Assembly (NCBI GenBank): GCA_012510695.1
Contig: JAAZHN010000137.1
Coordinates: 1-14,723 of the forward strand
Reading direction: 5' to 3'
DNA length: 14,723 bases
Source: Mollicutes bacterium
Lineage (GTDB): Bacteria; Bacillota_I; Bacilli_A; RF39; UBA660
Both the position numbers and the translations under genes were made by a program. The notes under the pieces were generated by a model, which did no database searches, was not told the DNA's origin, and worked only from the letters and a program-made list of their open reading frames with translations. Shown one piece after another: positions 7,420 to 13,248 of the stretch. Positions within the stretch are counted from its first letter, which is position 1, and each line of letters starts with the position of its first letter.

Positions 7420-8412
7420 CTAAATCCAAACTCCATATGCAATAGCCGCCATAGCTAAGATGAATCCTACTGACCAAAATAATTTAACAATATCAGATTC
7501 TTCCCAGTTAAGTTTTTCAAAATGATGATGTAGAGGCGCCATTAAAAGTACTTTTCTTTTAAATTTTCTAATAGCAATAATTTGAATAATTGTACTTAAG
7601 GCTTCAATTACAAATACCCCACCAACAACTAATAATAACATCTCATGTCTTGTAATTATCGCTACAGTCGCTAGGGCACCTCCTAATGATAAAGAACCTA
7701 TATCACCCATAAATACTTTAGCAGGCTTGGAATTAAATATTAAAAAGCCCATTAAACTACCAACTAAAACAAAACAGAAAATTGCAATATCTTGAAATCC
7801 TGGAACCCACGTTGTTCCCCAAGAGACAATTCCAAAAGCTAAGAATGCTATTACTGATAAACCACCAGCAAGTCCATCTAAACCATCTGTTATATTAACT
7901 GCATTTGTTGTTCCAACTAGGACAATTAAGATAAATAAACCAAATGTCCATCCCATTGGAATAACTAAGTTAAATAAACTAATTTCTACTACTGGTTTAC
8001 CACCATTACTCATAAAAATATAGAAGAATACTAAAGCAATAAACGTTTGAATTAATAATTTACCCGCAATTGATACTCCTTTATTATTCTTAAACTTTAC
8101 TTTTAATATATCATCAATAAAACCTAATAAAGCATATGCTGCAAAAACAAAGAAAACAATTAAAACATTATAATTAATATTGATACTTTTTCTTAAATAT
8201 AAAATGATCATTACTAATAATGTCGGAACAATAAAAATTAATCCTCCCATTGTTGGAGTACCATCTTTAGCTAAATGTCTTTCTCCAACTAGTAAACTTA
8301 CTCTTTGTCTTATATTATGCTTTTTTAAAAAAGGTAATAATATATAACCAAATATAACTGACGTTACAAAACCTAACATAATTGCCATCGCGGCTTTTGC
8401 TAAAATTAACAT
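7420..8412 (-). CDS. mraY: Phospho-N-acetylmuramoyl-pentapeptide transferase MraY, 330 aa
   Basis: Integral membrane enzyme that moves phospho-MurNAc-pentapeptide onto undecaprenyl phosphate, making lipid I. About ten hydrophobic segments are visible. Family motifs: GTPTMGG (51-57), the aspartate pair D100-D101 in GFIDDILK, NAVNITDGLDGLAGG (170-184) with catalytic-site D176, FMGDIGS (234-240), and the HHH motif in APLHHHFEK (293-300). Length matches the Bacillus enzyme (about 324 aa). GAGGTGA lies 6 nt before the ATG. The gene is separated from the upstream membrane-protein gene by a 116-nt gap with a terminator, so it probably begins a second transcription unit. Its TAG stop forms part of the cysS Shine-Dalgarno. 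murD and ftsW, often next to mraY, are not here. Confidence 0.98.
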   Translation of the reverse strand: MLILAKAAMAIMLGFVTSVIFGYILLPFLKKHNIRQRVSLLVGERHLAKDGTPTMGGLIFIVPTLLVMIILYLRKSININYNVLIVFFVFAAYALLGFIDDILKVKFKNNKGVSIAGKLLIQTFIALVFFYIFMSNGGKPVVEISLFNLVIPMGWTFGLFILIVLVGTTNAVNITDGLDGLAGGLSVIAFLAFGIVSWGTTWVPGFQDIAIFCFVLVGSLMGFLIFNSKPAKVFMGDIGSLSLGGALATVAIITRHEMLLLVVGGVFVIEALSTIIQIIAIRKFKRKVLLMAPLHHHFEKLNWEESDIVKLFWSVGFILAMAAIAYGVWI

Positions 8413-8474
8413 AATTTCACCTCATAATAACAATATAATATCATAATAAAACTTCATTTAAAATTAAATATGTG

Positions 8475-8480
8475 ATTATA
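8475..8480 (-). promoter_or_regulatory. Candidate -10 box for mraY-cysS
   Basis: A perfect TATAAT on the minus strand lies just downstream of the terminator at 8496-8522 and about 62 nt before the mraY ATG. The expected -35 position falls in the terminator's T-rich arm (TTGTTT at 19-nt spacing), a weak match. A TATTAT nearer to mraY is an alternative. Offered mainly because mraY needs a start site after the terminator. Confidence 0.3.
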
Positions 8481-8495
8481 TACACTTTTTTTCAT

Positions 8496-8522
8496 AAAAA
8501 AACAAACCGTTAAGTTTGTTTT
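8496..8522 (-). terminator. Intrinsic terminator after the 243-aa membrane protein gene
   Basis: On the minus strand a 9-bp stem (8514-8522 with 8499-8507) with a 6-nt loop ends in a run of seven T overlapping the stem's distal arm. It begins 6 nt after the stop codon of the upstream gene (8529-8531) and faces mraY, splitting the cluster between the pbpB segment and the mraY segment. The stem has only two G-C pairs, so efficiency may be partial. Confidence 0.75.
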
Positions 8523-8528
8523 CAATAA

Positions 8529-9260
8529 TTAGTTTTTAAATACTTTAAGTTGTAATTCAATATTTTCAATTAGTTGATCACTTTTTTCTGTTTTATAATC
8601 AACAAAGAAGAATAATTTCCCTTGTTCAATTAAATCCAGTGCTTCATCATCTAATTTTGTATCTTTATTATTAGAATTTTCAACAAAGTTGAAGCCAATT
8701 ATACTATTAATTTCATTTTTTAAAGAAGCTGGACTTTTAAAGTTTTTTTCAGATGAGATTATTTTTGTTTTAAAATCTTTCTCTTTAATATAGTAGCCAA
8801 ACTCATAATATGTCACTAGTAAGTCTTCTTCGCCTTTAAAAGAAATATTATTTCCTTCAAATGAATTAACTTTATTATTTCTAGATATTAAACCACTGTT
8901 GATTGCTATATGATCATTAAAACCACTAAATATATAAGAATTTGCAGCCTTAGATTGACTATATGCTAAAAATATAGCAATTATACTAGTTAAAAACGAA
9001 AATACTAATATTGGAAATAAACTATTTTTTACTATAGATTCTTCCTTTAAAGTAGTTTCTGTTTTTAAAGTTTCTGGTATTTTTTCTGCTTTTGGTTTTG
9101 AAGATTCTACTTTCTTAACTGTTTGAGTTTTTTTAACTGGAGCTTTAGTAGTAGTTTTTTTGGTTGTTGTACTCTTCTTTTTAGCAGTAGTTTTTGGTTT
9201 TTCTTGCTTTTTTGTAGTAGTCTTAGGCTTCTTATCTTTTTCTTCTTTCAATTTAATCAT
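8529..9260 (-). CDS. Unrecognised single-pass membrane protein with Lys/Thr-rich cytoplasmic tail, 243 aa
   Basis: I do not recognise this protein. It has a low-complexity N-terminal region (about 1-60) built from Lys, Thr, Pro and Ala (repeats such as KPKTTTKK, STTTKKTTTKA), one membrane helix at about 81-101, and an outside-facing domain (102-243) of mixed alpha/beta character with no cysteine and no motif I can name. By the positive-inside rule the basic tail is cytoplasmic. Topology resembles small divisome proteins, and it sits directly behind pbpB, 25 nt from its stop, where B. subtilis has spoVD or murE. The ATG has a modest AGGG close upstream. A promoter-like TTGATT-16-TATAAT overlaps the end of pbpB and a terminator follows the gene, so it may also be expressed on its own. 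A division or wall role is inference from position and topology only. Confidence 0.85.
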   Translation of the reverse strand: MIKLKEEKDKKPKTTTKKQEKPKTTAKKKSTTTKKTTTKAPVKKTQTVKKVESSKPKAEKIPETLKTETTLKEESIVKNSLFPILVFSFLTSIIAIFLAYSQSKAANSYIFSGFNDHIAINSGLISRNNKVNSFEGNNISFKGEEDLLVTYYEFGYYIKEKDFKTKIISSEKNFKSPASLKNEINSIIGFNFVENSNNKDTKLDDEALDLIEQGKLFFFVDYKTEKSDQLIENIELQLKVFKN

Positions 9261-9277
9261 ACCCTTCTATATTAGTA

Positions 9278-9305
9278 ATTATATCTTATTTTGGCATTAA
9301 ATCAA
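9278..9305 (-). promoter_or_regulatory. Candidate internal promoter for the 243-aa membrane protein gene
   Basis: Minus strand: TTGATT (9300-9305) and a perfect TATAAT (9278-9283) separated by 16 nt. The -35 matches 4 of 6. It straddles the pbpB stop codon (9286-9288) and ends 17 nt before the next ATG, giving a leader of about 10 nt. Plausible but unproven in AT-rich sequence. Confidence 0.4.
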
Positions 9306-11400
9306 TAATAAGTGTTTTTTCTTTATTAATTAATTCATCTTTTTCAAAGGAACTTTTTGTAACATAACCATAATTATTAAATTGGTGTTTTATGCCGATT
9401 ATTTTACATAAATTGGCAACTTCACTACTTGGCCAACCAATTATATTCGGCATTTTAATTGTTTCTGAATTTGTTAATAGAAACACTTTACTATCTTTAT
9501 ATATTTTAGTATTTGTCTTTGGATATTGATCAATTATATAATTACCATCTCCTAAGATTATTAAATTATTTGTTTGTTCATTTAATATCGAAACTGATTG
9601 AGTTAATTCTTTATTAATATAATTATCAATAATATGTTGATTATCCTTAATTCCGGGATCTACATCATCTGATAAATATTTATTTTTAGAAATATTTTCA
9701 ACTATTTCTTTAACTATTGTTCCTAAATTTGAATTATTTCCTTTTAGTTGGTGGGCAACAATATAAACAATATATTCTGGTTGTTCTTTAGGAAATGCTC
9801 CGATAAAACTTCTTACATAATCATATTTACCAGTTTTATATTTACCATCTTTACCAACTACTTGAGCTGTTCCTGTTTTACCAATTACAGTTAGGGCATC
9901 AGTTTTAAAAGGTCTTCCTGTAATATTTGGTCCTTCTCCATTAACTGTTTGATCCATCAAATCTTTTATTTTAGTAATTGTTTCTGGTTTAGCAACCACA
10001 CCTAATTCAGTTCTTTCATTATCATAAACTATTTCGTTATTATTTGGATTAACTATTTTGTCGATAATATATGGTTTTAACATTACTCCATTATTAGTAA
10101 CAGCCGTCATCGCTTGTAACATTTGAATGGGAGTCACGGTTATTCCTTGACCAAATGTGGCATTAGCAAGTTCTACTTCATACCTAAAATTAACTATTCC
10201 CGAAAGTTCACCAGATAATTCTATTCCTGTTTTTTTACCAAAGCCTAATTGATTGTAATAATTTTTTAATTTTGTTACTCCAACCTTTTGTCCAAGTAAT
10301 GTTGCACCTACATTAGAAGAATGAGTAAATGCTTGATCAAAAGTAATATTACCCCATCCGACACCATTAGCATCCTTAAGAGTTGCATCAGCAACTTTAA
10401 TTGTTCCTGATTTAAATTTTTCCTCACCCTTAAAAACACCATGTTCAATTGCCGTCATGAAACTAAATATTTTCATTGTTGAACCAGGTTCATAAGTATA
10501 CGATGTTAATGGATTTATATAGGTCTTTAAATCTCTTTTATTTGGATCAAAATTAGGTGATGTTGCACTTCCTACTATCGCACCACTTTTGGCATCAACA
10601 ACTGTTAAAAGAGCCCAATCAGGACTTCTTTCTTCAACTAATTTTTCCATTGCATTTTCTAAAAATATTTGAATATTTGAATCGATTGTTAAATAAATAT
10701 CCATCCCACTTTGAGCGGGTATTTCCATATATGGAGTATCAGGAATTTGATAACCTTGACGATCTCTTTGGTATTCTTTATAACCATCTATTCCCTTTAA
10801 TTGATCATTATAAAATTTTTCAATTCCTAACTCACCATGAATTGTACCATCATCATTCTTTTTAGTATAACCAATTATATAACTAGCAAACTTTGAATTT
10901 GGATAATCTCTTTTAGAACCTTTAATAAAACCGATTCCTGGTAAATCCAAAGCTTCTATATTTTGTTTAGTTAATTCAGTAATATCTCTACCGCCTGGTC
11001 CTAATTCAACTTGATATAATTTTTTATTTAATAAATTTAAGATTGTTTCTTTACTCATATTAATAAGTGGGGCTAATTCTTCAGCAGTTCGATCTTTTTC
11101 CACAACATGTTGAGGATTATTCTTTTTAGTAGTTCTTGATTGGTCTAAAAAGGCAATTACAGTATAAGAAGTTACATTTCTTGCTAATTTTTCTCCATTA
11201 GCATCTAATATAGAACCACGATTAGCACTGATGACTGTTTTTTTTGTATTTCTATTTTCTGCAAAAGCTTTAATATCCACACCATCAACCTTTTTACTAC
11301 TTGAAATATAAACAGCTCTAATCGAAATAATTACAAACAAAAAAACAAGCAAGATAAAGTAAATATATTTGAATTCCACCTGCGTTGCTTGTTTCTTCAT
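9286..11400 (-). CDS. pbpB: Septal class B penicillin-binding protein with PASTA domains (PBP2B/FtsI type), 704 aa
   Basis: Membrane-anchored transpeptidase that cross-links septal peptidoglycan; target of beta-lactams. Order: short cytoplasmic N-terminus, one membrane helix (about 12-32), dimerisation/pedestal domain with the R61-G-S-I-L-D motif, then the transpeptidase with S307-T-M-K310 (SxxK, nucleophile S307), S361-S-N363 (SxN) and K508-T-G510. After about 590 come two PASTA-like repeats (about 592-645 and 646-702, the second opening with MPNIIGWPSSE). Total length is close to B. subtilis PBP2B (716 aa), which has the same layout; SpoVD is the alternative paralogue, but position directly after ftsL favours the vegetative division enzyme. 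AGGAG lies 8 nt before the ATG and includes the ftsL TAG stop, indicating coupling. Confidence 0.96.
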   Translation of the reverse strand: MKKQATQVEFKYIYFILLVFLFVIISIRAVYISSSKKVDGVDIKAFAENRNTKKTVISANRGSILDANGEKLARNVTSYTVIAFLDQSRTTKKNNPQHVVEKDRTAEELAPLINMSKETILNLLNKKLYQVELGPGGRDITELTKQNIEALDLPGIGFIKGSKRDYPNSKFASYIIGYTKKNDDGTIHGELGIEKFYNDQLKGIDGYKEYQRDRQGYQIPDTPYMEIPAQSGMDIYLTIDSNIQIFLENAMEKLVEERSPDWALLTVVDAKSGAIVGSATSPNFDPNKRDLKTYINPLTSYTYEPGSTMKIFSFMTAIEHGVFKGEEKFKSGTIKVADATLKDANGVGWGNITFDQAFTHSSNVGATLLGQKVGVTKLKNYYNQLGFGKKTGIELSGELSGIVNFRYEVELANATFGQGITVTPIQMLQAMTAVTNNGVMLKPYIIDKIVNPNNNEIVYDNERTELGVVAKPETITKIKDLMDQTVNGEGPNITGRPFKTDALTVIGKTGTAQVVGKDGKYKTGKYDYVRSFIGAFPKEQPEYIVYIVAHQLKGNNSNLGTIVKEIVENISKNKYLSDDVDPGIKDNQHIIDNYINKELTQSVSILNEQTNNLIILGDGNYIIDQYPKTNTKIYKDSKVFLLTNSETIKMPNIIGWPSSEVANLCKIIGIKHQFNNYGYVTKSSFEKDELINKEKTLIIDLMPK

Positions 11401-11410
11401 AAAAACACTC

Positions 11411-11704
11411 CTAATTGTCTTTAACGACTAATATATTATCATTATTATAATTTAATCCATACTCTTTGGCAATAGTTTGAATATTAGTTAATGATGCTAA
11501 TTCATTAATTTTCATTGTTATACTTTGATTTATTGACTCTTGTTTAGAAATGACTACTTTCATTTTTTCAACATTAATATTTGTTCTTGATAATGTTGCT
11601 TTTGTAAATACTGTAGAAATCGCAATCAATAAAACAAGACATATCATTGTTAAAAATAATAGCTTTTCAATTTTAAAAAATTTAATTTTAGTTTTCTTTT
11701 TCAT
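11411..11704 (-). CDS. ftsL: Cell division protein FtsL, 97 aa
   Basis: Small bitopic divisome protein that partners DivIC and DivIB. Basic N-terminus (KKKTKIKFFKIEK), one membrane helix (about 14-34), then an outside helix (about 38-72) with spaced hydrophobic residues suited to a coiled coil, ending in a TIAKEYGLNYNNDNILVVK segment that parallels the C-terminal EKAAKEKGL...VKVVK region of Bacillus FtsL. Sequence identity in this family is low, so assignment rests on size, topology, C-terminal resemblance and its place between rsmH and pbpB. The ATG lies 2 nt after the rsmH stop; AAAGGAT in the last rsmH codons is 6 nt upstream. It ends in TAG inside the pbpB Shine-Dalgarno. Confidence 0.9.
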   Translation of the reverse strand: MKKKTKIKFFKIEKLLFLTMICLVLLIAISTVFTKATLSRTNINVEKMKVVISKQESINQSITMKINELASLTNIQTIAKEYGLNYNNDNILVVKDN

Positions 11705-11706
11705 CT

Positions 11707-12627
11707 TTAAATCCTTTCAATGATTCTTAATTTAGAACTAGCACTTCGACTATTTTCTTTTATTTCTTCTTGTGTTGGTATTATTGGTTTTTTTGTTATT
11801 AATTTATACTTTGGTAAATATTCTTTAGATATATTTGGATCACCCTTAATAATATCCGGAATATTTGTATGATCTTTAAATATATTTTTAACAATTCTAT
11901 CTTCTAAAGAATGAAATGTTATTACTACTAATCTTCCACCTTTATTTAATAGTTTTAAGGCTTCTGGCAAGGTATTTTCTAATACTTCTAATTCTTTATT
12001 AACTTCAATTCTAATTGCTTGAAATATTCTTCTTTCTGGATGTCTTGTAATAAAATATTTATATGGTACTGAGGATTTAATAATTTCTACTAATTCAAGG
12101 GTTGTTTTTATTTCCTTTGTCTTTCTTACTTCAATTATTTTTTTAGCAATTTGTTTACTAAATTTTTCTTCACCATATTTAATAAATACTTTAAACAAAT
12201 CTTTTTCTTGATATTGATTAATTAATTCTAGGGCTGAGAATTTTTGTTTTTGATTCATTCTCATATCTAAAGTTGCATCTTTCATAAAACTAAATCCTCT
12301 AGAAGCATCATCTATTTGTGGGCTTGAAACACCAAGATCAAAGATGATACCATCAACTCCTGAAATATCATTGTTTTTAAGTTCTAAAACCATGTTTTCA
12401 AAGTTGCTAGAAATTAATTTATAATTTGAACCAAGTGGTTCTAATTTTTCATGACTGACCAAGATAGCATTACTATCTTGATCAAAGGCGAATAGGAAAC
12501 CCCTTTTTAATCTCCTAAGTATTTCATAGCTGTGACCACCGTAACCTAATGTTGCATCAACATATATGCCATCTTCTTTTATTTGCAAAGCCTTGATGCT
12601 TTCTTCAAGTAATACGCTTTTGTGCAT
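11707..12627 (-). CDS. rsmH: 16S rRNA (cytosine-1402-N4)-methyltransferase RsmH (MraW), 306 aa
   Basis: SAM-dependent enzyme that methylates N4 of C1402 in the 16S rRNA decoding centre. The N-terminus HKSVLLEESIKAL, the SAM loop DATLGYGGHS (24-33), FDLGVSSPQIDDASRGFSF, the DATLDMRM block, FQAIRIEVNKEL and the VITFHSLEDRIVK motif are all diagnostic. Length is typical (about 300-315 aa), so it is complete. The ATG overlaps the mraZ stop by one base (TAATG) and there is no strong Shine-Dalgarno of its own, so translation is probably by reinitiation after mraZ. It is the usual second gene of the dcw cluster. Confidence 0.98.
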   Translation of the reverse strand: MHKSVLLEESIKALQIKEDGIYVDATLGYGGHSYEILRRLKRGFLFAFDQDSNAILVSHEKLEPLGSNYKLISSNFENMVLELKNNDISGVDGIIFDLGVSSPQIDDASRGFSFMKDATLDMRMNQKQKFSALELINQYQEKDLFKVFIKYGEEKFSKQIAKKIIEVRKTKEIKTTLELVEIIKSSVPYKYFITRHPERRIFQAIRIEVNKELEVLENTLPEALKLLNKGGRLVVITFHSLEDRIVKNIFKDHTNIPDIIKGDPNISKEYLPKYKLITKKPIIPTQEEIKENSRSASSKLRIIERI

Positions 12628-13067
12628 TAGATATCGATGTCCGTTTCTATATATAAATTTTCGGCTATATTTGCCAGATTATTTTCATTTTTGATGAAGA
12701 AGTCATTCCATCCTTCTTCAGACCAGATCTCAAGTCGGTCATTTACGCCGATTATAACGCAATCTTTTTTTAAACCGGCGTAACTAACCAATGGGGAGGT
12801 AATGTTAATTCGACCTTGTTTGTCAAATTCACATTCAGTGGCACCTGATAAGAAAAATCTAGTGAAATTACGAGCATCTATTTTTGTAAATGGTAAGTTT
12901 TTTAATTTAGCAACTAATTTATTCCATTCATTTTCGCTGTAGACAAATAAACATTTATCAAGTCCACGAGTAACAATGAATTTCTCTCCTAAGTCATATC
13001 TGAATTTAGAAGGAATAATAAGTCTGCCCTTGTCATCAATCGTATGATGATACTCTCCCATTAACAT
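12627..13067 (-). CDS. mraZ: Transcriptional regulator MraZ, 146 aa
   Basis: DNA-binding protein with two SpoVT-AbrB-like domains that forms a ring oligomer and controls the dcw operon by binding repeated boxes in its own promoter. Both domains show the family motif: DDKGRLIIPSKFR (about 11-23) and DKQGRINITSPL in the second half. Length matches the family (about 143-152 aa). The start at 13067 gives the usual MLMGEYHHTIDDKGR; GGGGTGA (13073-13079) is 5 nt upstream. A longer reading from 13091 would run through the operator repeats and lacks a Shine-Dalgarno. It heads the cluster, has four TGG boxes immediately upstream, and overlaps rsmH by one base. MraZ represses in E. coli and has been reported to activate in a Mycoplasma; which holds here is not visible. 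Confidence 0.97.
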   Translation of the reverse strand: MLMGEYHHTIDDKGRLIIPSKFRYDLGEKFIVTRGLDKCLFVYSENEWNKLVAKLKNLPFTKIDARNFTRFFLSGATECEFDKQGRINITSPLVSYAGLKKDCVIIGVNDRLEIWSEEGWNDFFIKNENNLANIAENLYIETDIDI

Positions 13068-13072
13068 AATAT

Positions 13073-13112
13073 TCACCCCACTTTTCACCACAATGTACCA
13101 CTGTCTACCATT
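13073..13112 (-). promoter_or_regulatory. MraZ operator: four 10-bp direct repeats with TGG cores
   Basis: Read on the minus strand, the 40 bases divide into AATGGTAGAC / AGTGGTACAT / TGTGGTGAAA / AGTGGGGTGA. TGG cores sit at 13110-13108, 13100-13098, 13090-13088 and 13080-13078, spaced exactly one helical turn apart. This matches known MraZ operators (several TGGG- or GTGG-type repeats at about 10-bp spacing upstream of mraZ). The first unit overlaps the -10 box and the last supplies the mraZ Shine-Dalgarno, so bound MraZ would cover the start site and leader, a layout favouring autorepression. Confidence 0.85.
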
Positions 13113-13115
13113 ATA
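13110..13115 (-). promoter_or_regulatory. -10 box of the mraZ operon promoter
   Basis: A perfect TATAAT on the minus strand, overlapped at its 3' end by the first MraZ box (TATAATGG). The hexamer at 17-nt spacing is CTTTTT and at 15-nt spacing TTTTCA, both weak -35 matches. The predicted start falls about 13103, giving a leader of roughly 35 nt made almost wholly of MraZ boxes. Confidence 0.65.
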
Positions 13116-13195
13116 TTACTACTAGTTCTTTGAAAAAGCAAGTGTTTTTAAGTGCTTAGCCCCACCTTTACACATTATTAACAAATAATCATGAA

Positions 13196-13224
13196 TAGAC
13201 ATATTTATCTAGATGTATTAAAAT
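13196..13224 (+). promoter_or_regulatory. Promoter of the UPF0371/DUF1846 gene
   Basis: Plus strand TAGACA (13196-13201, 5 of 6 to the -35 consensus) and TAAAAT (13219-13224, 5 of 6 to the -10) with the ideal 17-nt spacer. The predicted start is near 13231, about 18 nt before the ATG, with AAGGGTGA in between. It diverges from the mraZ promoter; the -10 boxes are about 100 bp apart, and I see nothing assignable in the bases between them. Confidence 0.65.
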
Positions 13225-13248
13225 AGAAATATAGTAAGGGTGAGCAAA

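Noticed and set aside
9080..9250. Repetitive Lys/Thr codon tract that looks like a short tandem repeat or CRISPR-like array
   Set aside because: The repeats are irregular in unit length with no spacers and stay in one reading frame; they encode a low-complexity protein tail.
10557..10865. Plus-strand open frame of 102 codons inside pbpB
   Set aside because: Antisense to the PBP2B transpeptidase region, Phe/Leu/His-rich low-quality translation, no Shine-Dalgarno.
13136..13157. Possible hairpin AAGCA...TGCTT in the mraZ/DUF1846 intergenic region
   Set aside because: Only five base pairs with a long loop and no T-run in either direction; not a convincing terminator or operator.
13160..13164. 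Extra TGGGG on the minus strand upstream of the mraZ promoter, as a possible fifth MraZ box
   Set aside because: It is 54 bp from the first box, out of the 10-bp phase, and isolated; most likely chance.
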